Shown here piece after piece: positions 8,053 to 15,180 of a stretch of 15,249 nucleotides of DNA. The position numbers and the translations under genes were made by a program. Origin of the DNA: SURF-13 sp041695325 (GTDB taxonomy: Bacteria > Pseudomonadota > Gammaproteobacteria > SURF-13); the NCBI GenBank assembly GCA_041695325.1, contig JBGFRC010000018.1:1-15249 (forward strand), given 5' to 3'. The notes under the pieces were generated by a model. The model worked only from the letters and a program-made list of their open reading frames with translations, did not search any database and was not told where the DNA came from. Position 1 is the first letter of the stretch, and each line of letters opens with the position of its first letter.

Positions 8053-8081
8053 AGTATACGTACGGCCCCCACCCAAGGCAA
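8053..8081 (-). promoter_or_regulatory. Sigma70-like promoter of the pqq operon
   Basis: On the minus strand, TTGCCT (8076-8081) and TATACT (8053-8058) are separated by exactly 17 nt. It lies about 70 nt upstream of the pqqA start, in otherwise gene-free DNA, and is correctly oriented. No operator was recognised. Confidence 0.65.
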
Positions 8082-8150
8082 CAGAGTTTTCCCGAATTGA
8101 CGCCTCTTGCCGCTGGCGGCAGCCCTCTCGATTCGAAGGGGGAGGGGCGA

Positions 8151-8492
8151 TCATCCCTGGCCGGGGATCAGGCCGATAGTGCCGGGTTTGATCCGCTTGC
8201 ATTGTACGACCACGTCTTCCATGTGGCAGTGGAACCGGTCCTTGTCACTGCCTTCGCCGCATTCCTCGCAGACCAGCTTGCCCGAGCTCTTGCGCTGTTC
8301 GACGTGCCAGCCATAGCCCTGGGATTCGCAGAATATCCTGGCGTGCTTTTTCAGATTGTAGTCCTTGGACGCGGCCGCTTCGGCTTCGGCTCTCGCCGCG
8401 CATTTCTGCGGCGGGAGCGTGTTGCCGATCAGGTCGCGATAGATGTATTCCGTGGCGAAAGCGCTTCCCGGCAGCGCCGTGAGCAAAGACAC
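8151..8492 (-). CDS. Small cysteine-containing, probably exported hypothetical protein; start region doubtful
   Basis: 113 residues from GTG 8492. The N-terminus SLLTALPGSAFA followed by TEYIYRD looks like the end of a signal peptide with an AxA-type cleavage site, so the mature protein is probably periplasmic. It contains CAARAEAEAAASKDY, a run KLVCEECGEGSDKDRFHCH with clustered Cys/His, and a later VQCKRI. The start is uncertain. AGGAG is only 3 nt from GTG 8492 and 9 nt from TTG 8486, and the hydrophobic part is short and lacks a basic n-region. A neighbouring frame just upstream reads SLHLALSAG, which could be the missing signal-peptide part, so a frameshift is possible. Family not recognised. 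Confidence 0.6.
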   Translation of the reverse strand: MSLLTALPGSAFATEYIYRDLIGNTLPPQKCAARAEAEAAASKDYNLKKHARIFCESQGYGWHVEQRKSSGKLVCEECGEGSDKDRFHCHMEDVVVQCKRIKPGTIGLIPGQG

Positions 8493-8683
8493 CGTCTCCT
8501 GCGCTCAGCGCAAGGTGCAGACTGACTTCGCCGCGGCGGGACGGCGGGCATAGCGATGGGGCAAAATGGGGGCATGACTTCAAAAAGTGTGCCCAAGAAT
8601 GTGCCCATGATCGGCATTGGTTTTCCGTCAATCAAGCAACGGCGCGGCTTCGCGCCGGTTCGCTCGCTTCTGTATCGATAGGC

Positions 8684-9037
8684 TCAGTCCAGGGCGCCGG
8701 GTTTGGCGCGCAAACGCTTCTTGCGCGCCCGCCGGGCCTTGCTTTGCAGGATTTTTTCTCTAGCCCCCTTCGGCATTCTGGTTTTGACGCGCCTCGGCGG
8801 CCGGTAATTCAACTGCGCCACCTTGGCGCGCAGCTTCTGAATGCAGGCGCGCTTGTTCAGATACTGGCTGCGCTCCTGCTGCGCGCTGACCACGATGCCG
8901 GTGGGTCGGTGGGTGAGGCGCACCGCGCTCTCGGTTTTGTTTACGTGTTGGCCGCCCTTGCCGCGCGCGCGGAAGGTATCCATCTTGCACTGCGCAAGCA
9001 GCTCCAGGTCGGAGGCGGGCAGTATGATACTCTCCAT
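8684..9037 (-). CDS. RF-1-domain, GGQ-containing peptidyl-tRNA hydrolase-like release factor
   Basis: 117 residues with the class I release factor catalytic motif GGQ at residues 28-30, in RARGKGGQHVNKTESAVRL, followed by HRPTGIVVSAQQERSQYLN. It has no codon-recognition domain, and the C-terminus is a very basic tail (KARRARKKRLRAKPG). This is the layout of codon-independent release factors such as ArfB or the mitochondrial C12orf65 type, which free peptides from stalled ribosomes. The sequence around GGQ (H after GGQ, TESAVRL) is closer to the C12orf65-like or RF-like group than to classic ArfB, so no gene symbol is given. ATG 9037 lacks a strong ribosome binding site. A single gene, separated from the peptide gene upstream by a GC-rich hairpin. 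Confidence 0.85.
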   Translation of the reverse strand: MESIILPASDLELLAQCKMDTFRARGKGGQHVNKTESAVRLTHRPTGIVVSAQQERSQYLNKRACIQKLRAKVAQLNYRPPRRVKTRMPKGAREKILQSKARRARKKRLRAKPGALD

Positions 9038-9066
9038 GCAAGACAGGATACCGCATGGAAGCGCAC

Positions 9067-9102
9067 CCCGCCCGGCGGGGCCGGTAGAGCCCGCCGGGCG
9101 GG
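9067..9102 (-). terminator. GC-rich hairpin between the small membrane peptide gene and the GGQ gene
   Basis: CCCGCCCGGCGGG (9067-9079) and its exact complement (9090-9102) form a 13-bp stem with a 10-nt loop. It lies 7 nt beyond the peptide gene's stop on the minus strand. No U-tract follows, so it is terminator-like or an mRNA stabiliser. Confidence 0.5.
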
Positions 9103-9108
9103 CGGTGA

Positions 9109-9180
9109 CTACATGGTGAAGGCGAAAAACACAAAGGTAAAGATCAGCAGTGCGATGGGCACCAGGTCATCGTCGCTCAC
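9109..9180 (-). CDS. 23-residue predicted single-pass membrane peptide
   Basis: GTG start at 9180 and TAG stop at 9109-9111. The start is decided by AAAAGGAGGTT (9186-9195 region), a near-perfect Shine-Dalgarno sequence 6-7 nt upstream. The peptide has an acidic N-terminus (MSDDDLVP) followed by a continuous hydrophobic stretch (IALLIFTFVFFAF) and ends in TM, so a single membrane helix is expected. A promoter lies at 9269-9297 and a strong hairpin after the stop, so it looks like a stand-alone transcript. Function unknown; it resembles in design the many short membrane peptides that bind larger membrane complexes (inference). Confidence 0.75.
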   Translation of the reverse strand: MSDDDLVPIALLIFTFVFFAFTM

Positions 9181-9268
9181 GATACAACCTCCTTTTAAAA
9201 GTGGACGTCGGGTGTATCCACGCTTCCTGCGGCCCTGCTCCTTGGCAGTGTAACGCCGGGTCAATGCC

Positions 9269-9297
9269 CTTATACTTTATACGGAAATCGTCTGCAA
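9269..9297 (-). promoter_or_regulatory. Sigma70-like promoter for the 23-residue peptide gene
   Basis: On the minus strand, TTGCAG (9292-9297) and TATAAG (9269-9274) with 17-nt spacing, about 90 nt upstream of the GTG start and just past the stop of the transglutaminase gene. A second overlapping TATAAA-like hexamer lies within the spacer. Confidence 0.6.
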
Positions 9298-9308
9298 GGG
9301 AAGAGCGG

Positions 9309-11282
9309 TTAAACGCGGAACGTCCGCACGAACCGGCGCAGTTGATGCAGGGCTTGCGCCTGAGGCGTCGGGCTGTAGCGCAGCGCGCAGTAAAGCGCGG
9401 TGATGAGGTTGGTTTGCGGCGCAAGCTCGGGGCGCAGGCGTGCTACGCGCAAGGCGAAGTCGAGCGGGCCTTCATTGGGCCGGCGCACGATGCGCGCGCG
9501 CGCGAGCTTGGCGCAGAACCGTTGATAGAGCAGGACAGCGGGATCAGGCCGGGCGCCGCGACGCAACGGCATGTAAGCCGCAACCAGGAGAAACGGCAGC
9601 CCCAGTGCGGCGAGCAGGCCCATGCCCAGTTTAATCCAGGTATCGAGTCCGAACCGGGTGAAAAGCTGCTGCTGGCGCGTGGCATTGTAGCCCAGCACCC
9701 ACAGATTCCAGGCGTTGTTGACGGCGTCCCAGCCGAAGCGCATTTTTTGCCAGGCATTGACCAGCACTGCCGCCTGAGCGAGGTCTATGAGCGGCGTAAC
9801 TTCGGCGAGCTGCGCCGCAACGTCGGTGGTGATTTCGACGCGCGCGGGCGGGATCATGCCGGTGGGATCTACGCGCACCCAGCCCTTTTCTCCCAGCCAC
9901 ACCTCGGTCCAGGCGTGCGCGTCGGACTGGCGCACGATCATGTAATCGCCGAGCGGGTTCATCTCGCCGCCCTGATAACCCAGCACCACGCGCGCGGGGA
10001 TGCCCGCCGCGCGCATCAGCATGGCGAAGGCGGATGAATAATGTTCGCAAAAACCGCGCCGGGTGTTGAATAAGAATTCATCCATGGGGTGCGGTTTGTC
10101 AGCCAGCGGCGGGGGTTTCAGGGTGTAATAAAACGGCTCATCGCGGAAAAATTCCAGCGCGCGCCGCATCAGTTTTTCATCATCGGCAATTTCCGCGCGC
10201 CATGATTCGGCCAGCGCGCGCAGCCGCGGATTGGCGTCCGGCGGCAGTTGCAAGGCGCGGCGCAGACTGTTTGGTGCAGCCATGCCGTTGTGATACTGCG
10301 TGTACGAGGCCACCTTATAACGCACGCGATTTTTCACCGGCTCATGGGCCAGCAGTTGTAAATCGTCCGTGATGCGACCGATGTCCGGCGCCGAGGCGGG
10401 GATGTCGAGCGCGAACAGCCACTTGCGGTTGTGCGCCTCCAGCGTCACGTCGTAGCTGACCGGTTCGCCGCTCACCGAAACCTGCACCGCCGCCGCCGTG
10501 TTTGCGCCCGGCGACCAGGTTACGCCGTCGGTAAGCCACAACACCGGGCCGCGCCAGTAGCGCTGCTCGGCGCCCGGCGGCGCGCCGCTGAACTCAACGC
10601 GAAACGCCACCGCGCCGGATTGGCGCAGATCGCTGATGCGCCCGGGCGCCATTTCATCGTCCAGGCCGGTGCCTGCGCCGAAGGCGTCTTTCGGCAGGCT
10701 GATGAGCGGCCCGCTGATGCGCGGAAACAGCACGTACAGCGCCAGCATCAAGGGTATCGCCTGCAACAGCAACACTGAGGCGAGGCGCAGATCGGCCATC
10801 GGTTTGTGCGCGCCGCCCGCGCGATGCAGGCTGATCAGCGCGGCGGTGATGCCCAGCACGGCCATTAACAGATAAGCCCCGATGAAAATGCTTTGCGAAT
10901 AGAGAAATTGGGTGAGCACCAGAAAGTAGCCGAGAAAGATCACCACCAGCACGTCGCGCCGCGTGCGCATCTCCAGCAGCTTCAGGCTCAACATGACCAG
11001 AAGCAGGGCCGTGCCCGCATCGCGCCCGAACACCGTGCCGTAGGTAAGCAGCACGCCTGAGAGCGCAGCTAACATAAGCACCATGCGCACCACTCTGCCG
11101 GGCAGCACGGGGGGGCGGCGCACGCCCCACACGCGCCAGGCGCCGAGCAGCACGCTGGCGGCGCTGATCCACAGCGGCACGCGCAACAGGTGCGGCGCTG
11201 CGACCAGCGCCAGCGCGCCGATGGTCCAGATAATGGTGTGTGCCGCGACCGGCGCGTCACTGATGGTGCGGCGCCGCTTCAT
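9309..11282 (-). CDS. Transglutaminase TgpA family protein (DUF3488 membrane domain + transglutaminase-like domain)
   Basis: 657-residue inner-membrane protein. The N-terminal ~190 residues hold several membrane helices (for example IIWTIGALALVAAPHLL, VVIFLGYFLVLTQFL, ASVLLLQAIPLMLALYVLF). They are followed by a periplasmic transglutaminase-like domain with the thiol-protease-type triad Cys412 (GFCEHYSSAFAMLMRAAG), His456 (SDAHAWTEVW) and Asp472 (VDPTGM). A further helix (GMGLLAALGLPFLLVAAY) precedes a cytoplasmic C-terminal DUF4129-like tail. ATG 11282 overlaps the DUF58 stop (ATGA). The frame is open further upstream, but that part is only the shadow of the DUF58 gene. MoxR-DUF58-TgpA is a widespread operon; the substrate is unknown, and in Pseudomonas TgpA is essential. 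Confidence 0.93.
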   Translation of the reverse strand: MKRRRTISDAPVAAHTIIWTIGALALVAAPHLLRVPLWISAASVLLGAWRVWGVRRPPVLPGRVVRMVLMLAALSGVLLTYGTVFGRDAGTALLLVMLSLKLLEMRTRRDVLVVIFLGYFLVLTQFLYSQSIFIGAYLLMAVLGITAALISLHRAGGAHKPMADLRLASVLLLQAIPLMLALYVLFPRISGPLISLPKDAFGAGTGLDDEMAPGRISDLRQSGAVAFRVEFSGAPPGAEQRYWRGPVLWLTDGVTWSPGANTAAAVQVSVSGEPVSYDVTLEAHNRKWLFALDIPASAPDIGRITDDLQLLAHEPVKNRVRYKVASYTQYHNGMAAPNSLRRALQLPPDANPRLRALAESWRAEIADDEKLMRRALEFFRDEPFYYTLKPPPLADKPHPMDEFLFNTRRGFCEHYSSAFAMLMRAAGIPARVVLGYQGGEMNPLGDYMIVRQSDAHAWTEVWLGEKGWVRVDPTGMIPPARVEITTDVAAQLAEVTPLIDLAQAAVLVNAWQKMRFGWDAVNNAWNLWVLGYNATRQQQLFTRFGLDTWIKLGMGLLAALGLPFLLVAAYMPLRRGARPDPAVLLYQRFCAKLARARIVRRPNEGPLDFALRVARLRPELAPQTNLITALYCALRYSPTPQAQALHQLRRFVRTFRV

Positions 11283-12241
11283 GCGCGCATCTCGAATAAG
11301 GCCAGCGCTTCGAGACAGGCGCGTTGATGCGCCTCGCCGCTGGCTGGCGCAATGTCCTTGCCGGGCAGGCGCAGGCCGTAACGCAGTTGCGCCGCGTGCG
11401 CATCCAGCACAAAGCGGCACAGCAGGCTCAGGCGCGATTCCACGTCCATGCCGGGCGGAAAACTGCGCCAGTCCAGCCACAGCTCGCTTTCCTCGCCACC
11501 GCTGAACTGCTTGGTGAGCAGTGCGTCCTGGCGCGCCACCGCCTTCCAGTGCACGTGGCGCAGCGAGTCGCCGCTTTGATAATCGCGCACCCCGGCGAAA
11601 TCCTCGGCGCCGCGCCCGCGAGCGGACTCCGAGCTTGCGGGGTGTGGATCGGGCAACGGCTGCGGTGCGGCGGGGCGCGGATAGACCAGGCAATGCATGT
11701 CGAGATCAAGATGCGCCCAGGCGCGGAACAATCCGAGCGGGAATACCGTAGAGACGGTGAAACGTCCCACGGACCAGCGGCCGCGCCGTGCCTCGATGCG
11801 CGTCAGCGTGACGCTGGTTTGCTGCGGCGCATCGTACGCCGCCGGCGCTTCAAGGGGTAATTGCAACGCTATGCCGGGACGCGGTGCGGCGCCGGGATGT
11901 TCCATGTGGATGACAAAGCGCGCCTGCTCGCCGGCGAATACCGGCGCAACGCGGCCCGCGCCGAAGGTGAGGCCGGAAAGATTGCGGTAGGTGTGCAGGA
12001 TGGATATCACGGCGAGGCTGCCGAGGAGAAAGGTGAGCGCGAAGCCGAGGCCGTTGTTGTAATTCACCGAGCCGAGCCACATCACCAGCAGCATGATGCC
12101 AAACAGCCAGCCGTAACGCGTGGGAAGAATGAACACGCGCCGGCGGTTGAGCGTGATCGGCCCGGCCTGCGGTCCCTCGCCGCGCAAAAAACGCGCCAGC
12201 CGCAACCGGTCACGCAATGAAAGCGGCGCCACCGCGTTCAT
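11279..12241 (-). CDS. DUF58 domain-containing protein
   Basis: 320 residues. Two membrane helices near the N-terminus (YGWLFGIMLLVMWLGSV and LGFALTFLLGSLAVISIL, about residues 43-82) are followed by a soluble part with the DUF58 signature AEDFAGVRDYQSGDSLRHVH WKAVAR and a von Willebrand A-like C-terminus (SELWLDWRSFPP). The member proteins are thought to act with the adjacent MoxR ATPase as a chaperone-like pair. The ATG lies 9 nt after the moxR stop, and the stop overlaps the tgpA-type start by 4 nt, so the three genes form one operon. Confidence 0.92.
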   Translation of the reverse strand: MNAVAPLSLRDRLRLARFLRGEGPQAGPITLNRRRVFILPTRYGWLFGIMLLVMWLGSVNYNNGLGFALTFLLGSLAVISILHTYRNLSGLTFGAGRVAPVFAGEQARFVIHMEHPGAAPRPGIALQLPLEAPAAYDAPQQTSVTLTRIEARRGRWSVGRFTVSTVFPLGLFRAWAHLDLDMHCLVYPRPAAPQPLPDPHPASSESARGRGAEDFAGVRDYQSGDSLRHVHWKAVARQDALLTKQFSGGEESELWLDWRSFPPGMDVESRLSLLCRFVLDAHAAQLRYGLRLPGKDIAPASGEAHQRACLEALALFEMRA

Positions 12242-12250
12242 GATTTCTTT

Positions 12251-13162
12251 CTAAGGAATCGGCACCGCATTTAAAAGTTGTGTAGCGGCGGACTGTGCGG
12301 CGCGTTGTTCGCCTGCAGCGCGCAAGCGGTGGTTTACCACGGACGGCAACACCGCCTGCACGTCCTCCGGCAGCACCGCGTTGCGCCCGACCATGTAGGC
12401 CCAGGCCTGGGCGGCGCGCAGCACGGCGAGCCCGGCGCGCGGCGACAGGCCGGAGATATATTCCGGAGAGCAGCGCGAGAACTCCAGCAGCGCCTGCACG
12501 TAATCGAGCAGCGCATCGGATACATGTATGCGCGGCACCTGCGCCTGAATCTCCAGCAATTGCACCGCGCTCACGACCGGCTTGATTTCGCCAATCAGCT
12601 CGCGCCGCTCGCGACCTTTCAGCAGCTCACGCTCGGCCTCTGCGCCGGGATAGCCCATTTCCAGGAGCATCATGAAGCGGTCCAGTTGCGACTCCGGCAG
12701 AGGAAAAGTGCCGGCCATATAGCCGGGGTTTTGCGTGGCGATGACGAAAAACGGTTCAGGCAGCTTGCGCGTCTCGCCTTCGATGGTGACCTGATGTTCC
12801 TCCATCGCCTCCAAGAGGGCGCTCTGGGTTTTGGGCGTGGCGCGGTTTACCTCGTCGGCGAGGATCACCTGGGCGAAGATCGGGCCGGGATGAAACTTGA
12901 ACTGTCCGCTGCCGCGCTCGTACACCGACACGCCCAGAATGTCGGACGGCAGCAAGTCGCTGGTGAACTGGATGCGGTTGAACTTGAGTCCCAGCATGAC
13001 GGCCAGCACGTGCGCCAGCGTGGTCTTGCCCACGCCCGGCATGTCCTCGATCAGCAAATGCCCGCGCGCGATGAGGCAGGCCAGCGCCAGACGCAGCGCG
13101 CGCTCCTTGCCCAAGACGATTTCACCCGCCTGCCTTACCGCCTTATCCAGCAAATCCTTCAT
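12251..13162 (-). CDS. MoxR-family AAA+ ATPase
   Basis: 303 residues from ATG 13162 (MKDLLDKAVRQAGEIVLGKE). Walker A is GVGKTT at residues 43-48, Walker B is VILADEVNRA, and sensor 1 is VIATQNPGY, followed by FPLPESQLDRFMM and the lid domain with ISGLSPRAGLAVLRAAQAWA. This is the typical MoxR pattern. MoxR ATPases act as chaperones with VWA or DUF58 partners in assembling or activating enzymes; the target here is not known. GGAG precedes ATG 13162 by only 3 nt; an alternative GTG start at 13171 lacks a binding site. A promoter is visible upstream. First gene of the MoxR-DUF58-TgpA operon. Confidence 0.94.
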   Translation of the reverse strand: MKDLLDKAVRQAGEIVLGKERALRLALACLIARGHLLIEDMPGVGKTTLAHVLAVMLGLKFNRIQFTSDLLPSDILGVSVYERGSGQFKFHPGPIFAQVILADEVNRATPKTQSALLEAMEEHQVTIEGETRKLPEPFFVIATQNPGYMAGTFPLPESQLDRFMMLLEMGYPGAEAERELLKGRERRELIGEIKPVVSAVQLLEIQAQVPRIHVSDALLDYVQALLEFSRCSPEYISGLSPRAGLAVLRAAQAWAYMVGRNAVLPEDVQAVLPSVVNHRLRAAGEQRAAQSAATQLLNAVPIP

Positions 13163-13191
13163 GCGCTCCACAAAAGCATGGACTGTTTTTC

Positions 13192-13220
13192 ATTATAAAA
13201 GATACGGCCACTACTGGCGA
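13192..13220 (-). promoter_or_regulatory. Sigma70-like promoter of the moxR operon
   Basis: On the minus strand, TCGCCA (13215-13220), a 17-nt spacer, then a consensus TATAAT (13192-13197), about 30 nt upstream of the moxR start. It lies in the divergent gap between moxR and the acyltransferase genes. No equally good promoter was found for the plus-strand side of this gap. Confidence 0.65.
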
Positions 13221-13318
13221 ATGGGCGTCCCGCTGTAACATAAGCTTCACCAATACGTCATGTGCGGTTAACCGGCGCGGCTCATGCTCTGACCGGCCAC
13301 ACACACGGAGGGTATGCC

Positions 13319-14086
13319 ATGACGGTTACTGCGCAACGCGCAGCAAGGCTTGAGACGGCTGGGCGGCATAAACTGTACGTCGCCCTGGCGAATAACGCGC
13401 ACGAAGTACGCGCGGCACAACGCCTGCGCTACCGCGTGTTTGTGGAGGAAATGGGCGCCAGGCTTGAATGCGAGCAGCCGGGCATCGAGAGCGACCGCTA
13501 CGATCCTTTTTGCCGCCACCTCCTGGTGCGTGACAGCGAGACACAGGAAGTGGTCGGCTGCTACCGCATCCTCACCAACACCCAGGCCATAAAAGCCGGC
13601 GGCTATTACTCGCAACAGGAATTCGATCTCGGCCGGATACTCAGCCTGCCCGGACGCCTCATGGAGGTCGGGCGCACCTGCGTGCATCCTGATTATCGCA
13701 CCGGCGCGGTGATCAGCCTGCTGTGGGCGGGCCTGGCGCGCTTCATGATGCTGAACAAGTTCGATTACCTGATGGGCTGCGCGAGCATACCGCTTGGGCC
13801 GGGTCTGGACCAGGCGGCGGCTATCTGGCGCGCGCTCAGCGCGAAACACCTCACTCCGCCCGAATGGCGCGTCTATCCAAAAAAGACGCTGCCGGGGCTC
13901 GATCATCTCGATGCGCCCGCGGCAACTGAAATCCCGCCGCTGATAAAAGGCTATATGCGGCTGGGCGCAGAGATAGGCGGCGCGCCGTATTGGGACGAGC
14001 AGTTTAACGTCGCGGACCTGTTTATAGTGCTCAAGGTCCAGCGGCTGAACCAGCGCTACACGCGCCATTTCCTGAAGCGGCCATAA
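13319..14086 (+). CDS. olsB: GNAT-fold acyltransferase, probable L-ornithine N-alpha-acyltransferase (OlsB)
   Basis: Probably transfers a 3-hydroxyacyl group from acyl carrier protein to the alpha-amino group of ornithine, the first step of ornithine lipid synthesis. 255 residues, close to OlsB length. Family features are RYRVFVEEMGARLECEQPGIE, a DRYDPFCRHLLVRD stretch, VGCYRIL, EFDLGRILSLPGRLMEVGRT followed by CVHPDYRTGAVISLLWAG, and GCASIPLG. The start ATG 13319 has GGAGGG 6 nt upstream (13307-13312). The next gene, 10 nt downstream, encodes a PlsC-type acyltransferase, the partner expected for OlsA, which supports this assignment. Such proteins are often labelled as hemolysin-like GNAT enzymes. 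Confidence 0.82.
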   Translation: MTVTAQRAARLETAGRHKLYVALANNAHEVRAAQRLRYRVFVEEMGARLECEQPGIESDRYDPFCRHLLVRDSETQEVVGCYRILTNTQAIKAGGYYSQQEFDLGRILSLPGRLMEVGRTCVHPDYRTGAVISLLWAGLARFMMLNKFDYLMGCASIPLGPGLDQAAAIWRALSAKHLTPPEWRVYPKKTLPGLDHLDAPAATEIPPLIKGYMRLGAEIGGAPYWDEQFNVADLFIVLKVQRLNQRYTRHFLKRP

Positions 14087-14096
14087 GGCGCGCCTG

Positions 14097-14888
14097 ATGC
14101 GCGCGGCGCGGCGCTACGCAAGATTGGTCCGGCTCGCCTGGCACATGCTGTGCGGGTTTACCGCTGCGCACCTTATCTTTCCGCTGCTGCGTAAACCCGG
14201 ACATGCCGCGCATAAGAGCGCCATCGTGCAGTGGTGGATGCGCAAACTGTGCCGCATCCTCGCCTTGGAAATTCAAACGCAGGGTGAAATCAACCCGCGC
14301 GCCACGCTGTTTGTAGCGAACCACGTCTCCTGGCTCGACATACCCGGCCTCGCCTCCGTCCTGTCAGCCGTATTTGTCGCCAAACAGGAGGTCGCACATT
14401 GGCCCCTGTTCGGGGGCATGGCGGCGCGCTCAGGCACGCTGTTTTTGCGCCGCGGCGAGGCCGGCGCCCTGACCGCCGACCGGATGACCTGGAGCCTGAT
14501 GCAGAAAAACAGCGTCATCATCTTCCCCGAAGGCAGCTCATCCAGCGGTGAGATGGTGCAGCAGTTTCACGCGCGCCTGTTCCAGGCCGCGATCCGCGCA
14601 CGCTGCGAGGTGCAGGCGGTGGCGATCCGCTATCCACACGCTGAATACGGCACAAATCCGCTCACCCCGTTTGTGGGCGATGACAATCTGCTCACTAATC
14701 TGTGGGCCCTGCTCGCCGAGCCCTCCATCCCCATGCGCCTCACCTTCTGTGCGCCGCTTGGCGCGCATGGCATTGAGCGGCGCAAGCTCGCCAAGCTCGC
14801 GCGCAGCCAGATCATCAGCGCGCTGCAACAGCCTGTGGAAGTAAGCCTTGGCGAAACAGCGCGCGTCATCAACAGTTGGCGCGGTTAA
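14097..14888 (+). CDS. olsA: PlsC-type acyltransferase, probable lyso-ornithine lipid O-acyltransferase (OlsA)
   Basis: 263-residue membrane-associated acyltransferase. The catalytic H-x4-D motif is NHVSWLD (His76, Asp81), and the phosphate-binding motif IIFPEGSSSSGE lies at residues 141-152. An N-terminal hydrophobic segment (LAWHMLCGFTAAHLIFPLL) should anchor it to the inner membrane. The family includes 1-acylglycerol-3-phosphate acyltransferases; the position 10 nt after the OlsB-like gene favours OlsA, which adds the second acyl chain to lyso-ornithine lipid. A general PlsC role cannot be excluded. Its TAA overlaps the stop of the converging small gene. Confidence 0.75.
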   Translation: MRAARRYARLVRLAWHMLCGFTAAHLIFPLLRKPGHAAHKSAIVQWWMRKLCRILALEIQTQGEINPRATLFVANHVSWLDIPGLASVLSAVFVAKQEVAHWPLFGGMAARSGTLFLRRGEAGALTADRMTWSLMQKNSVIIFPEGSSSSGEMVQQFHARLFQAAIRARCEVQAVAIRYPHAEYGTNPLTPFVGDDNLLTNLWALLAEPSIPMRLTFCAPLGAHGIERRKLAKLARSQIISALQQPVEVSLGETARVINSWRG

Positions 14889-15109
14889 TCTTTTTCGATC
14901 CTGATGTTGACCAGGGTGCGTGCCTGGTGCAGGGCGAGGTTCTTCTTGCGCCACCGTGCAAATTCATCGAGCTCCAACCCCTGGGGCCGCTCATTCCAGT
15001 TGTCTTTTTTCAGATATACCCAGACGTATTCGGAAAGATAGCCCGCGTCATAGACGGCGGCCGCGGCGTCCAGATAGGAGTCTTTGTTCTCCGGCGCGGT
15101 TTCTTTCAA
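14885..15109 (-). CDS. Small hypothetical protein, perhaps 5'-truncated
   Basis: 74 residues from TTG 15109, with WVYLKKDNWNERPQGLELDE and a basic end (ARTLVNIRIEKD); no membrane segment. Its stop (bases 14885-14887) shares bases with the TAA of the convergent acyltransferase gene. The start is unsatisfactory: TTG directly abuts GGAAGGAG, and sensible coding (PAKIWKELKE) continues upstream until an in-frame TAA at about 15132-15134. The ORF may thus be the 3' remnant of a longer gene, or use a non-standard start. Family not recognised. Confidence 0.5.
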   Translation of the reverse strand: MKETAPENKDSYLDAAAAVYDAGYLSEYVWVYLKKDNWNERPQGLELDEFARWRKKNLALHQARTLVNIRIEKD

Positions 15110-15145
15110 CTCCTTCCATATTTTTGCCGGTAATTAGGGCGTTTC

Positions 15146-15180
15146 GTAACCATCGTATAGTGGGAGATACGCATGGTTAC
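15146..15180. repeat. Inverted repeat near the right edge
   Basis: GTAACCATCGTAT (15146-15158) pairs with ATACGCATGGTTAC (15167-15180) with one bulged base and an 8-nt loop. It could be an operator, terminator or the edge of a dispersed repeat. The window ends too soon to tell. Confidence 0.55.

Noticed and set aside
8101..8150. Terminator after the Cys-rich gene
   Set aside because: Only a 6-bp stem (TGCCGC/GCGGCA) and imperfect CCCTC/GAGGG pairing without a U-tract; not convincing.
8560..8640. Imperfect tandem repeat of GTGCCCA-type units upstream of the Cys-rich gene
   Set aside because: Only two loosely matching units (around 8588-8609), too short to call a repeat element or operator.
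11283..11693. N-terminal extension of the transglutaminase frame
   Set aside because: It reads the DUF58 gene in another frame and is Arg/Ala-rich; ATG 11282 overlapping the DUF58 stop is the natural start.
12278..13198. 306-codon plus-strand frame opposite the MoxR gene
   Set aside because: The minus strand has Walker A/B and all MoxR motifs; the plus frame is Ala/Arg/His/Gln-rich with no recognisable domain.
13268..14068. 266-codon minus-strand frame opposite olsB
   Set aside because: Shadow of the OlsB-like gene, which has a good ribosome binding site and family motifs.
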